DNA of 35,603 bases from Bacteroidota bacterium (lineage in GTDB: Bacteria > Bacteroidota > Bacteroidia > Chitinophagales > Chitinophagaceae). Under the pieces are notes generated by a model. The model was not told the origin of the DNA, did no database searches, and saw only the letters and a program-made list of their open reading frames with translations. The DNA is taken from NCBI GenBank assembly GCA_003175935.1, contig PSRI01000203.1, positions 1 to 35,603 of the forward strand, read 5' to 3'. Position numbers and translations under genes: made by a program. This document shows positions 16,363 to 24,961 of this stretch, in pieces. The first letter of the stretch is position 1; every line of letters begins with the position of its first letter.

Positions 16363-17399
16363 TGCGTCGAATCATTCTCAAAATTTTAATCATTGTGTTG
16401 CCAATGGGTTTGATCGTTGGTTGTATCAATTTTTTTGTTGACCCGGCAAATATATTTTCCGGCGAATCTTATAGTAATGGCATTGCAGCAATTTTATCTG
16501 GGGGCCACAATGTAGATAACATTAGCAATTTTGATGAAAGACTCCTACAGGTAAAAATGGTGCAAAGACTTATTACAACTCCTGATATTTGCGTATTAGG
16601 ATCAAGCAGGATTTGGGAAATTGGGTCGGATTTTTACCCCGGAAAAATCGTGATGAATTGCGGTGTTCCAGGAGCTACCCTGGATGATGTCGTTAGCATT
16701 GTAGGACTGCTGGATAGTTTGCATCACCTACCAAAAGAGATCATCATTAACCTGGATCCTTTTTTGGTGAGCGAAAATTTAAATTCAGACTGGCATAGCT
16801 TGAAAGACTATCACAACTACCTGCTTCTAAAATTGAATTTACCATCAGATTACAGTACTCCTCCTCATAAATATGACAAACTATTGAATTTATTTTCGCT
16901 AAATTATTTTAAGGGTTCATGTGAATTTCTGATCCAGGGTAAGTCAAAACATTTTGAAGATGTGGGAACGGCAAGGCCTACACGCTATGGGAAGTATTTT
17001 GATGGTACCATTGCCTATCCGGAAAAATTTCTACATCCCGACACTTCACTTACTTCTATCCTGGCAAAAGACATGGCAGCAGAGTCTGGGTTTGTAAGAC
17101 CTGATCCAAACAAAATTGCATTGTTGAACAAATTGTTAGATTACCTGGCAAAAAATTTTGTCAATGTAAAATTGTTACTGATACCTTATCACCCCGAGTA
17201 TTATCATTATGTACAAAATCATCGGGCAAATCTTTTCGATCAATACGACCAGGATTTCCGTAAACTAGCCGGCGAACATAAGCTTTCCGTCACAGGAAAT
17301 TTTGATCCAACTTTACTGCATATTAACAAGAATGCTTTTTATGATGCTTATCATCTCGACAAGGCTCACCTGAAAGAATTAATCCTGGAATCCAAATAA
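16362..17399 (+). CDS. SGNH-like partner of the MBOAT O-acyltransferase (AlgJ/AlgX/DltD-like role)
   Basis: A 345-residue membrane-anchored protein: an N-terminal helix (about residues 4-24) and then a periplasmic domain. Block I resembles an SGNH hydrolase, CVLGSSRIWEIG, with candidate nucleophile Ser81. The C-terminus carries the candidate catalytic pair in YDAYHLD (Asp328, His331). The middle part VMNCGVPGATLDDV corresponds to a typical Gly/Asn block. In known pairs the MBOAT loads an acyl group and the SGNH protein transfers it to the glycan. The ATG at 16362 overlaps the AlgI stop; a TTG one codon earlier is less likely. The function is inferred from the coupling and weak motifs. Confidence 0.75.
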   Translation: MRRIILKILIIVLPMGLIVGCINFFVDPANIFSGESYSNGIAAILSGGHNVDNISNFDERLLQVKMVQRLITTPDICVLGSSRIWEIGSDFYPGKIVMNCGVPGATLDDVVSIVGLLDSLHHLPKEIIINLDPFLVSENLNSDWHSLKDYHNYLLLKLNLPSDYSTPPHKYDKLLNLFSLNYFKGSCEFLIQGKSKHFEDVGTARPTRYGKYFDGTIAYPEKFLHPDTSLTSILAKDMAAESGFVRPDPNKIALLNKLLDYLAKNFVNVKLLLIPYHPEYYHYVQNHRANLFDQYDQDFRKLAGEHKLSVTGNFDPTLLHINKNAFYDAYHLDKAHLKELILESK

Positions 17400-17493
17400 G
17401 GAGTGTACGTGTAAATTCTTCCCCGTAAACTCATTGACACTTCGTTTAATTTTGCAATTGGTATGTGTTTGGTTATAGTTCACAATAAACTTT

Positions 17494-17604
17494 CCTGCCT
17501 GCTCGCCTTCGCGAAACGTGCGCCACCGCTATAGCTTGTACCTTGGCTTTCGCTTCGGCACTCAGGTTAGCGAACGCGGTCAGCGAAGCAAGGCCGGCAG
17601 CAGG
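17494..17604. repeat. REP/MITE-like palindromic element, long copy 1
   Basis: A 111-base GC-rich element with imperfect complementary ends (CCTGCCTGCTCGCCTTCGCG versus GCCGGCAGCAGG) and inner complementary segments (CCACCGC with GCGGTC). Its centre has GCTATAGCTTGTACCTTGG. About 80% identical by eye to 34134-34242. It occupies half of the gap before ligD and ends 18 bases before its start codon. No coding frame is seen. Confidence 0.8.
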
Positions 17605-17622
17605 TAACTCACTAATTATAAA

Positions 17623-19641
17623 ATGTCTCCGAAGTCTACAATTAAATCCAGACCTGTTGCAGCCGCAAAGATTGCGGGCAGGAGATCTGCATTCCCACGT
17701 TACATAGAGCCGATGCTTGCTACACTCATTGACAAACCTTTTGAACAGGAGGGCTGGATATATGAGATTAAGTGGGATGGATACCGGGCTCTTAGTTTTC
17801 TAAATAAAGGGGAACTTGATCTTCTTTCAAGGAACAATAAATCATTTAATGAAAAATTTTACCCCATTTACAATGCAATCAAAAAATCAAAAATGAATGT
17901 TGTCCTGGATGGGGAGATTGTAGTCCTGAATGAAAAAGGCATTTCTGATTTTGGCTCTCTTCAAAATTGGAGAAGTGAGGCGGATGGGGATTTGATTTAT
18001 TATGTTTTTGATATTCTTTGGTTAGAGGGTTATGATTTGATGCACCTACCCCTTTCCGAACGAAGAGAAATTCTGAAAAAAAATCTTCCGCAAAATCCGG
18101 TTATCCGACTTAGCGAATCATTCGATATTTCTGTAAAGGAATTTTTATCAGTGACTCATAATATGGGTCTTGAAGGCATTATGGCAAAAAAAGAAAGTAG
18201 CGAATATTTTCCAGGCACAAGATCCAAAGAATGGCTAAAGATAAAAGCAAATAAGCGACATGAAGTTGTTATTGGAGGATTTACTGAAAACGAGGGCACA
18301 TCAAAACTTTTCAGCTCTTTACTTGTAGGAGTTTATGAAAAAGGGCAGCTGAATTACGTGGGCAAGATTGGTACAGGCTTTAATGTAAAAATGCAAAAAG
18401 AGATCTTATCAAAAATGAAACCATTAATAATTTCAAAATGTCCCTTCACTTTTGAACCGGATGTTGAAAAGCCTTCACGGTTTCGGCCAAACCCTCCACG
18501 ATCTAAAGTAACCTGGGTGAAACCAAAATTGGTTTGTGAGGTTAGTTATACTGAAATCACAAGGGATGGCATCATGCGTCATCCATCGTTTGAAGGCATG
18601 AGGATTGATAAAAATGCCAATGAAGTGCATACAGAAAAAGCAAAATCAACGAAAGAAATTGTGGGCAAGGAAAACGAAGTTGAAAATAAATTTACCAGGC
18701 CCGTTACTAATAAATCCAAATCAACACTATTAAATCCGAGCGAAGAATCCCAGGTCAAAAATATAAATGGCCACAATATACATTTTACTAATCTGAGCAA
18801 AGTGTATTGGCCAAAAGAAAAATACACGAAGCGGGATATGCTCAATTATTATTATCAGGTGGCGGAATATATCCTGCCATATTTGAAAAACAGGCCCCAG
18901 TCACTTAATCGTTATCCCAATGGCATAAACGGAAAAAGTTTTTACCAGAAAGATATCACCAATAAAGCGCCTGATTGGATTAAGATGGAGCCCTACACAA
19001 CCAGTGAAGGAGTGGATAAGAATTTTCTTGTCCCAACTGATGAAGCAAGCATTTTGTATATGGCAAATCTTGGCGCCATAGAAATGAATCCATGGAACAG
19101 TACAATTGATAATGAAGATTATCCTGATTGGTGCCTCATTGATTTGGATCCTTCTGAAAAAACAGGTTTTGAAAAAGTAATTGAAGCCGCCAAAGTCACA
19201 AAAGAGGTGTTGGATCATTTGGGAGTTGCAGGATATCCCAAAACTTCAGGTTCTACCGGAATTCATATTTACATTCCACTTGGAGCAAAGTATACTTACG
19301 ATCAGTGCCAGCTTTTTGCAAAATTGATTGCTACACAAGTCAACCACATCATTCCTGAATTCACTTCCATTGAAAGGCTTACCAAAAATCGCGAGCAAAA
19401 ACTTTATGTAGATTACCTTCAAAATCGTCCGAAAGCCACACTGGCTGCTCCTTATTCACTTCGACCAAAACCGGGTGCACCGGTTTCAATGCCTTTGCAT
19501 TGGGAGGAAGTGCGAAAAGGTTTGAAAATTATCGATTTCAATATTTCAAATGCTGTTTCGAGAATTAGAAAGGAAGGAGATTTGTATAAACCTGTATTGG
19601 GGAAAGGAATTGACCTCGAAAAAATCATGAAGAAATTTTGA
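17623..19641 (+). CDS. ligD: DNA ligase D, ligase-polymerase fusion without nuclease domain
   Basis: A 672-residue ATP-dependent DNA end-joining enzyme. The ligase domain comes first: motif I EIKWDGYR (Lys50 is the adenylated residue), YYVFDILWLEGYDL, EGIMAKKESSEY, and EWLKIKANKRHEVVIGGFT leading into the OB fold (about residues 210-335). A low-complexity linker (about 335-385) joins it to the primase/polymerase domain (about 388-665), whose metal-binding pair is in CLIDLDPSE (Asp507, Asp509), with SGSTGIHIYIPL beyond. The 3'-phosphoesterase (PE) domain found in many LigD proteins is absent, and no ku gene is in the window. Known LigD works with Ku in non-homologous end joining. Its end overlaps the amine oxidase gene by 17 bases, tail to tail. 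Confidence 0.93.
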   Translation: MSPKSTIKSRPVAAAKIAGRRSAFPRYIEPMLATLIDKPFEQEGWIYEIKWDGYRALSFLNKGELDLLSRNNKSFNEKFYPIYNAIKKSKMNVVLDGEIVVLNEKGISDFGSLQNWRSEADGDLIYYVFDILWLEGYDLMHLPLSERREILKKNLPQNPVIRLSESFDISVKEFLSVTHNMGLEGIMAKKESSEYFPGTRSKEWLKIKANKRHEVVIGGFTENEGTSKLFSSLLVGVYEKGQLNYVGKIGTGFNVKMQKEILSKMKPLIISKCPFTFEPDVEKPSRFRPNPPRSKVTWVKPKLVCEVSYTEITRDGIMRHPSFEGMRIDKNANEVHTEKAKSTKEIVGKENEVENKFTRPVTNKSKSTLLNPSEESQVKNINGHNIHFTNLSKVYWPKEKYTKRDMLNYYYQVAEYILPYLKNRPQSLNRYPNGINGKSFYQKDITNKAPDWIKMEPYTTSEGVDKNFLVPTDEASILYMANLGAIEMNPWNSTIDNEDYPDWCLIDLDPSEKTGFEKVIEAAKVTKEVLDHLGVAGYPKTSGSTGIHIYIPLGAKYTYDQCQLFAKLIATQVNHIIPEFTSIERLTKNREQKLYVDYLQNRPKATLAAPYSLRPKPGAPVSMPLHWEEVRKGLKIIDFNISNAVSRIRKEGDLYKPVLGKGIDLEKIMKKF

Positions 19642-20902
19642 GAATGCTATTTGAAATTTCAATGGCACTTTGTAGAGCCGCTTCAACAGTTCCATAATCA
19701 TCTGCGTCATAATATCCTTCTCCTGCAAAGAATATTGTGTCATCAAATTCATATCTTCCTTTCATATTTTCGTTCCTGCCTCCAACCACATAATAGGAAT
19801 ATCCTCCAAGAGAAAATGGATCTTTCATCCAGTCGAAGACATACGCCGACACAACATAAGATTTTATGTCCCTGATATCTTTTTTGAAAATTTTACTGAG
19901 AGATTGAATGGCAAGGCTTAGAATTTCATCTTCGGACTTCGAATGAAACTGCATGGATCTTCCACAGCCCAGCCAGCCTGTGAGGAAAGAATCTTTTTTG
20001 GGTGCCTGGGTCCACCATGTTGGAACAGCTTCGTTTGAAAAAAAGAAACCTAAATTATCGGATAATCCTGACCAGAAATTTTCACCGAATTCTATAATAA
20101 TTTTAGTTACTGCCCCATACCCTTTTGATTTCGTCATTGCTGAGGTTTCAATTTGAGGATAAAATGAAATTGCAGCTTTTTGGGTTTGGTGTGCATTTAA
20201 AACTCCTAATGATATCGTAATAACAATGCGGGATCCCTCAAAAACTTTTCCTGAACTCTCAATTACTTTTACATGGTTTCTTTCCCAATGAATTTGTTTG
20301 ACGATGGTATTATAATGAATTTCGGCTCCAAGTTTAATACAGTCATCAAGCAATGCCTGGATTAGTGTATGGTATCCGCCTTCAATACGGTATTGGGCAT
20401 CCGCGTCTTCGTTGGACCATTCCTTAAAAAGAGACAGTGTGCTTACGTTTGAGATATCTGCCAAATCAAATCCCTCAGCATATCCAATAGCTGTGCTTCG
20501 CAGTTCGTGATATTTTTCTTCGGGGAAATTTGTATCGAGGAACTCTTTTAAAGAAATATCCTTTTCGAGTTTTTTCATTTTCCGCATCAACAGATCCCAG
20601 TGATCCACAAATTCGTTTGTCTTTTCCATTTCGCCATCTTCGGCTCTTTCCATGGTGCCTGCTAATTCATAAATTTTAATGCCGAATTCTCTAATGAGTT
20701 TTGTTGTTGCTGGGAGATCTCCATGGATAAATTCTGCACCAGCGTCAAAGTTGTACCGAACTCCCTGGATCGTTTTTATTCTCCCTCCGGCGCGATCCTG
20801 TGCTTCCAGTATAATAACCCTGCGGCCATTTTTCAAGAGGTCCCGCGCGCAATTGAGTCCGGCTGCACCGGCTCCTACTACAATTATTGGCAATTCGTTC
20901 AT
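19625..20902 (-). CDS. Flavin-dependent amine oxidase (monoamine oxidase family)
   Basis: A 425-residue FAD enzyme that oxidises an amine to an imine and reduces O2 to H2O2. The N-terminal dinucleotide-binding motif is VVGAGAAGLNCARDLL with EAQDRAGGRI, then FDAGAEFIHG of the flavin site. A substrate-domain segment follows, then the C-terminal FAD signature FFAGEGYYDADDYGTVEAAL. A Trp-rich part (PTWWTQAPKK) and GYGAVTKIIIEF also match the family. There is no signal peptide. The substrate (polyamine, monoamine, or a biosynthetic amine) cannot be told. It is convergent with ligD and upstream of it lies a palindrome plus a CGCAAAG repeat, so it appears monocistronic. Confidence 0.88.
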   Translation of the reverse strand: MNELPIIVVGAGAAGLNCARDLLKNGRRVIILEAQDRAGGRIKTIQGVRYNFDAGAEFIHGDLPATTKLIREFGIKIYELAGTMERAEDGEMEKTNEFVDHWDLLMRKMKKLEKDISLKEFLDTNFPEEKYHELRSTAIGYAEGFDLADISNVSTLSLFKEWSNEDADAQYRIEGGYHTLIQALLDDCIKLGAEIHYNTIVKQIHWERNHVKVIESSGKVFEGSRIVITISLGVLNAHQTQKAAISFYPQIETSAMTKSKGYGAVTKIIIEFGENFWSGLSDNLGFFFSNEAVPTWWTQAPKKDSFLTGWLGCGRSMQFHSKSEDEILSLAIQSLSKIFKKDIRDIKSYVVSAYVFDWMKDPFSLGGYSYYVVGGRNENMKGRYEFDDTIFFAGEGYYDADDYGTVEAALQSAIEISNSILKISS

Positions 20903-20913
20903 AGCAAAAATTT

Positions 20914-20956
20914 CGAGAGGGCCTCTCGCAGACGCAAAGCGCGGCGCAAAGGCGCT
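20914..20956. repeat. Palindrome plus CGCAAAG-family repeat, copy 1
   Basis: A 15-base palindrome CGAGAGG-G-CCTCTCG (20914-20928) is followed by GACGCAAAGCGCGGCGCAAA and GGCGCT. The GCGCAAAG words recur at 29214-29249 and 30500-30541. Confidence 0.6.
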
Positions 20957-20971
20957 ATAATTTACCTTTTT

Positions 20972-21008
20972 TTGATATACAACAACTGCATGACGAAGAT
21001 CATATCAA
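20972..21008. promoter_or_regulatory. Inverted repeat upstream of the oxidase operon
   Basis: TTGATAT at 20972-20978 and its exact complement ATATCAA at 21002-21008, with half-site centres 30 bases apart (about three helical turns). The halves contain the TTGAT/ATCAA words of Fnr-type sites, but an Fnr site has only four bases between them. It sits 40 bases upstream of the -7 box; function is speculative. Confidence 0.3.
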
Positions 21009-21047
21009 TTAGGGAGCCAGATCATAAGCGGGGAATGGCGGCTAAAA

Positions 21048-21055
21048 TAGCTTTG
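21048..21055 (+). promoter_or_regulatory. Candidate -7 box of the oxidase operon
   Basis: TAGCTTTG is a perfect TAnnTTTG and lies 21 bases before the first gene of the operon. No good TTTG is found at the -33 spacing, which would fit an activator-dependent promoter. Confidence 0.55.
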
Positions 21056-21076
21056 TGTATCTAAAAAACATTAACC

Positions 21077-21445
21077 ATGTCAACTACTCAAATGATACAA
21101 CAAGCGGCCATACCTCATTATCACAGCAGAACCTTAAATCCTTTTGCAAAGTTTGCAGCCTGGACAAAATCTCAACAAAAAAATCGCTTATTATGGTTGG
21201 CGTTAGGCTTGGCTGGTCATGGTTGTGTGGCTACTCCAATCACAATTATGTTTGTGATTCTTGCGGGAAATAATCTTACCCTGTTCATGACTGCTATTGT
21301 TGCAATGGGTATTACGGTGGTGGTAAACCTTGCTGCGATGCCTACAAAAATTACTATCCCTGTATTTTTCTTTTCAATACTGGTTGATCTCATGATCATC
21401 GCAACCTGTTTTGGAATTGGTTTCAATCCTTCACTTGCATTTTAA
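21077..21445 (+). CDS. Small membrane protein at head of the oxidase operon
   Basis: A 122-residue protein with an N-terminal cytosolic part of about 35 residues and three hydrophobic segments (about 38-64, 68-88 and 95-117). The first holds LWLALGLAGHGCVATPITIM, with a His and a Cys that could bind metal or heme. I do not recognise a family. It is the first gene of a run of seven tightly spaced genes, 17 bases before the 52-residue gene. A subunit or assembly role for the ba3 oxidase is therefore likely by position only. Confidence 0.75.
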   Translation: MSTTQMIQQAAIPHYHSRTLNPFAKFAAWTKSQQKNRLLWLALGLAGHGCVATPITIMFVILAGNNLTLFMTAIVAMGITVVVNLAAMPTKITIPVFFFSILVDLMIIATCFGIGFNPSLAF

Positions 21446-21462
21446 GCGGATAAACAAATTTT

Positions 21463-21621
21463 ATGGAAGAAGAAGTACTGGTTGAACCCAAACCTAAAAC
21501 TGAATTAGATTTCGATCGAAAATTCAAGCCGAAAGGCGCCATAGCATTCTTTGCTTTATTAATTGTGCTTTGTGTGGCCATTTGGTATTCTATTTATTTT
21601 TTGATGCTAGAAAGAGTTTAA
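21463..21621 (+). CDS. Single-helix small protein, candidate ba3 oxidase subunit IIa
   Basis: A 52-residue protein: an acidic then basic N-terminus (MEEEVLVEPKPKTELDFDRK) and one membrane helix (IAFFALLIVLCVAIWYSIYF), with only six residues after it. It lies 17 bases after the previous gene and 10 bases before subunit II. In the Thermus ba3 oxidase a very short single-helix subunit IIa is encoded in the same place, just upstream of subunit II. Size, topology and position fit that role, though sequence similarity to it cannot be claimed here. Confidence 0.75.
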   Translation: MEEEVLVEPKPKTELDFDRKFKPKGAIAFFALLIVLCVAIWYSIYFLMLERV

Positions 21622-21631
21622 ATTTTTTGAT

Positions 21632-22090
21632 ATGCCCGAAATGGATCCCTCCGAAAAAAAAGTATTAGTAACTACCGGCATCGTGCTAATGCTTTTTATT
21701 TTCTCGGTGCTCTACGCAAGAAACAGAAACAATGATTTGCCGGAATGTATTCCTTACAACAAAACCTATACTGAGCCGAAGATTTCAAAAATTGATGATT
21801 CAACTTACCAGGTGTTTGCCGTAGCTAAAATGTGGCAGTTTGAACCTTCGAAAATTTACATACCTGTAGGATCTGAAGTTGATTTTTATGTTACATCCAT
21901 GGATGTGGTTCACGGATTTAATATCCCTGAGAAAAATGTAAATCTCATGGCTGTCTATGGGAATATCAACAAAACAACCGTAAAATTTGAAAAAGCGGGA
22001 GTATACAAAATTACCTGCCACGAATACTGCGGCATAGGGCATCAATCCATGCAGGCAGAAGTTATCGTTAACATTCCACTTAATAAATAG
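21632..22090 (+). CDS. Cytochrome c oxidase subunit II, ba3 type (CuA)
   Basis: A 152-residue protein with one N-terminal membrane helix (about 11-29) and a periplasmic cupredoxin domain. It receives electrons from cytochrome c through the binuclear CuA centre. All CuA ligands are visible: His94 in DVVHGFNIP, then CHEYCGIGHQSM giving Cys129, Cys133, His137 and Met140, with Glu131 as the backbone ligand position. The single N-terminal helix and short length mark the B-family (ba3) type rather than the two-helix aa3 type. Six bases or fewer separate it from subunit I. Confidence 0.93.
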   Translation: MPEMDPSEKKVLVTTGIVLMLFIFSVLYARNRNNDLPECIPYNKTYTEPKISKIDDSTYQVFAVAKMWQFEPSKIYIPVGSEVDFYVTSMDVVHGFNIPEKNVNLMAVYGNINKTTVKFEKAGVYKITCHEYCGIGHQSMQAEVIVNIPLNK

Positions 22091-22095
22091 GATTT

Positions 22096-23784
22096 ATGCA
22101 AATAAGCAAATCTTTAAAGAGACTTATTTATTGGCAATTAGGTATACCAGTTACTTTACTAACTATCGGCATATATCATGGTCTTATGCAGACCATTTAT
22201 CGCTCCGGTCTGATTCACCAAAACTCTTTTGCGCATTTGGATTATTACCAGGGTCTCACTTTACATGGGGTGATCAATGCGATTGTGCTCACAACTTTTT
22301 TTGCAGTGGCGTTCGGGCATGCAACAATCACTTTTTACTTGAAAAGCGAGCCCAACAAATTTATTTCCTGGTTAAGCTTTTGGTTAATGGCCATTGGCAC
22401 AGACTTCGCTGCCTGGGCAATGCTTAGCGGTAAGGCATCTGTTTTGTACACTTTCTACCCTCCACTAAAAGGTCACCCTTTGTTTTATCTTGGGGCTGCC
22501 CTTTTAATTGTTGGCTCATGGCTACCACTTTTTGATTGGGCCAGAATGTATGTGCATTGGAAAAAATCAAACAGAGAAACAAAAACACCATTAGCTGTAC
22601 TGGGGACCCTGGTGAATTTCATAATCTGGTTCGTGTGTACGTTGGCGGTAGCATATGAGGTTTTGGTTTTGCTTCTTCCCTGGGCATTGGGATGGAAACC
22701 AACAGTGAATGTTACCCTGGCAAGAACGCTGTTTTGGTTTTTTGGACATGCACTCGTTTATTTTTGGTTGTTGCCTGCCTACATAATGTTTTATACCATG
22801 CTTCCCAAGCTTGCCGGAGGAAAATTATTTTCGGATTTGGCCGGAAGAATCGCCCTCTTTTTATTCCTCATTTTTTCTGTTCCGGTGGGCGTGCATCACC
22901 AATATTCAGATCCTTCAATCAGTCAGGGCATCAAATTATTTCAGGGACTGCTAACTTATGGAGTAACCATTCCGAGTTTCATAACTGCATTTACCCTTGC
23001 GGCTTCGCTGGAATATGCGGGTAAAAAAAGAGGTTCCAAAGGCTTACTTGGATTTTTTAAAAAGCTTCCTTACCTCGATCCCAATCGATATTTGTTTGCT
23101 TACATGATTTGTGGTCTCATACTTTTCATTTTTGGTGGATTAACCGGAATGGTGAATGCATCCGGACAACTAAATAGTGTGGTCCACAATACTGCGTGGC
23201 TGCCTGGCCACTTTCATATGACGGTAGCCGGCCCTGTTTTCCTTGCAATTATCGGAATGAGTTTGTATTTGTATTCAACTAATTCAGGCAAAAAGATTTT
23301 TCTGCCGAGGCTTAATGTTATCATTCCTTATCTCTGGCTCATTGGTATTCTTATTTTCTCTACTGGTTTGTCATGGGGTGGACTGATTGGGGAACCAAGA
23401 AGAACCAATCTTGGACTTACCTATCTCAACCCCAAAAACGAATTGTTCACGCCTGAATGGGTACCTACAACAATGCTTGCTCTATTAGGTGGAATCATTA
23501 TGACAATTGCCGCCCTTTTCTTTTTCATTGTCTTTTTTGGAACCATGTTTAGCAGGAAAAAAGTTCAGGCGCAATTAACGCTTCCCGTTAGTGAAGCCCT
23601 GCATGACGAAAAAAGGATTCCACTGTTCGATACGTTTAAACCATGGCTGGTAACAATGGCAGTGATCCTGGTGATTTCATATACACCTGCATTAATCAAT
23701 GCGCTTAAAAATCCGGGACCCGGGGCGCCAAGGTTTACGCCAGATAGCCCTGTTCCCCAGGAAACTTCAAACACCATTAAATGA
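22096..23784 (+). CDS. Cytochrome c oxidase subunit I, ba3 type
   Basis: A 562-residue multi-helix catalytic subunit that reduces O2 to water and pumps protons. Heme and copper ligands can be placed: His57 (TLHGVINA) and His374 for the low-spin heme, His372 for the high-spin heme (LPGHFHMTVAG). CuB has His218 with Tyr222 (FGHALVYFW) and His267/His268 (GVHHQYSDP). The His-x-x-x-Tyr pair corresponds to the crosslinked His-Tyr. The overall pattern and length match the B-family oxidases, which generally have high oxygen affinity and a single proton channel. The last bases overlap the SCO gene by ATGA. No subunit III gene is present, as usual for this type. Confidence 0.95.
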   Translation: MQISKSLKRLIYWQLGIPVTLLTIGIYHGLMQTIYRSGLIHQNSFAHLDYYQGLTLHGVINAIVLTTFFAVAFGHATITFYLKSEPNKFISWLSFWLMAIGTDFAAWAMLSGKASVLYTFYPPLKGHPLFYLGAALLIVGSWLPLFDWARMYVHWKKSNRETKTPLAVLGTLVNFIIWFVCTLAVAYEVLVLLLPWALGWKPTVNVTLARTLFWFFGHALVYFWLLPAYIMFYTMLPKLAGGKLFSDLAGRIALFLFLIFSVPVGVHHQYSDPSISQGIKLFQGLLTYGVTIPSFITAFTLAASLEYAGKKRGSKGLLGFFKKLPYLDPNRYLFAYMICGLILFIFGGLTGMVNASGQLNSVVHNTAWLPGHFHMTVAGPVFLAIIGMSLYLYSTNSGKKIFLPRLNVIIPYLWLIGILIFSTGLSWGGLIGEPRRTNLGLTYLNPKNELFTPEWVPTTMLALLGGIIMTIAALFFFIVFFGTMFSRKKVQAQLTLPVSEALHDEKRIPLFDTFKPWLVTMAVILVISYTPALINALKNPGPGAPRFTPDSPVPQETSNTIK

Positions 23785-24401
23785 ATGCTAAAAGAAAATC
23801 GATATGGCTATTTGTTGCAATGATTGTATGTATTCCATTAATCACCTTTTCTATTGCGAGATGGTATGAATCGAGGATAAAGGCTCTACCCTATTATGGA
23901 AAAGATGCAGCTAAAATAACATCATTCAATTTTATGAATCAATCCGGTAAAAATATCACCGAGAAATCCTGGAGTGGGAAGATTGTGGTTGTGAATTTTT
24001 TCTTTTCACATTGCCCCATCATTTGCCCCAAAATGATTCGCAATTTAAAAATGGTGCAGGAAGCATTCGTTGATGATTCAATGGTGCTAATAAATTCTCT
24101 AAGCGTGGACCCCGTAAGAGATTCAGTGGAACGGTTGACAAAATTCGCGAGTGAATACGGGATTAAAACCGAAGGATGGAATTTACTAACAGGAGATAAG
24201 GCAGAAATATACCATCTGGCGCGCAAAAGTTTCCTGGTAACAGCAACAGATGGCGATGGAGGTGCGGCTGATTTTATTCATAGTGATCGGCTTGTTTTAC
24301 TCGATAAAAGTCAAAAAATCCGTGGCTACTATGATGGCACTAATGTCCAGGAAGTAAAACAACTTATACTTGACATTCAAAAACTCAGGGAAGAAAATTA
24401 A
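23781..24401 (+). CDS. SCO1/SenC family copper chaperone
   Basis: A 206-residue thioredoxin-fold protein anchored by an N-terminal helix (about 7-26), facing the periplasm. It is expected to deliver copper to, or reduce the Cys of, the CuA site of subunit II. The copper-binding Cys pair is in SHCPIICPKM (Cys78, Cys82) and the distal His in DFIHSDRLVLLD (His167). SLSVDPVRDSVERL is a typical SCO segment. It overlaps the subunit I stop by four bases, so translation is coupled and its role is tied to this oxidase. Confidence 0.92.
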   Translation: MNAKRKSIWLFVAMIVCIPLITFSIARWYESRIKALPYYGKDAAKITSFNFMNQSGKNITEKSWSGKIVVVNFFFSHCPIICPKMIRNLKMVQEAFVDDSMVLINSLSVDPVRDSVERLTKFASEYGIKTEGWNLLTGDKAEIYHLARKSFLVTATDGDGGAADFIHSDRLVLLDKSQKIRGYYDGTNVQEVKQLILDIQKLREEN

Positions 24402-24425
24402 TTCGATCCAATAAATAATTGGGAT

Positions 24426-24950
24426 ATGAGATTCAGAACTGTATTGACTACTACAATTTTATTATTATCCTTTCATTCTTTTGCGGGTCCCGGCGATGAG
24501 GGCAAAACCATTTTTATGGCGAGATGTGCTGCATGCCATAATGTAAATAAAGTGATTGTCGGCCCTGCGCTTGCAGGAGTTAGCGAGCGTAGAAAAATTG
24601 ATTGGATTGTGAAGTTTGTTCATTCTTCAACATCTGTGATAAAATCCGGAGATAAGGACGCGGCAGAACTCTTCAATCAATTCAACCATATCCAAATGCC
24701 AGATCACGCGGATTTAAGCGAAGATCAAATCAAAGGCATTGTAAGTTATATATCTGCAGAAGCAAAAATCACTGCAGGCAATTCTAAAGCACCATTTGCA
24801 AGCCCCTCGAAAATAAGACCCGCTTATATTCCACTGGAGTCTTCTGATTATCAGTTCTTCATTTTCTTTTTTGCTGGCATCATACTGCTGGTTGTTGCAC
24901 TATTAGTTTTAGTTAGGGTGAAAGAAATTGAACGATCTCATCATTCTTAA
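24426..24950 (+). CDS. Membrane-anchored class I cytochrome c
   Basis: A 174-residue protein. The signal peptide ends SFHSFAG. The heme c motif CAACH is at residues 34-38, and the axial Met91 is in HIQMPDHADLSEDQ, followed by the C-terminal helix GIVSYI of the cytochrome fold. A linker leads to a C-terminal membrane helix (about 143-165, FFIFFFAGIILLVVALLVLV), so the heme domain is held at the periplasmic face. It probably donates electrons to CuA of the oxidase encoded upstream. The gene lies 24 bases after the SCO gene and 11 before the next. Confidence 0.92.
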   Translation: MRFRTVLTTTILLLSFHSFAGPGDEGKTIFMARCAACHNVNKVIVGPALAGVSERRKIDWIVKFVHSSTSVIKSGDKDAAELFNQFNHIQMPDHADLSEDQIKGIVSYISAEAKITAGNSKAPFASPSKIRPAYIPLESSDYQFFIFFFAGIILLVVALLVLVRVKEIERSHHS

Positions 24951-24961
24951 ATTTTGAAATT

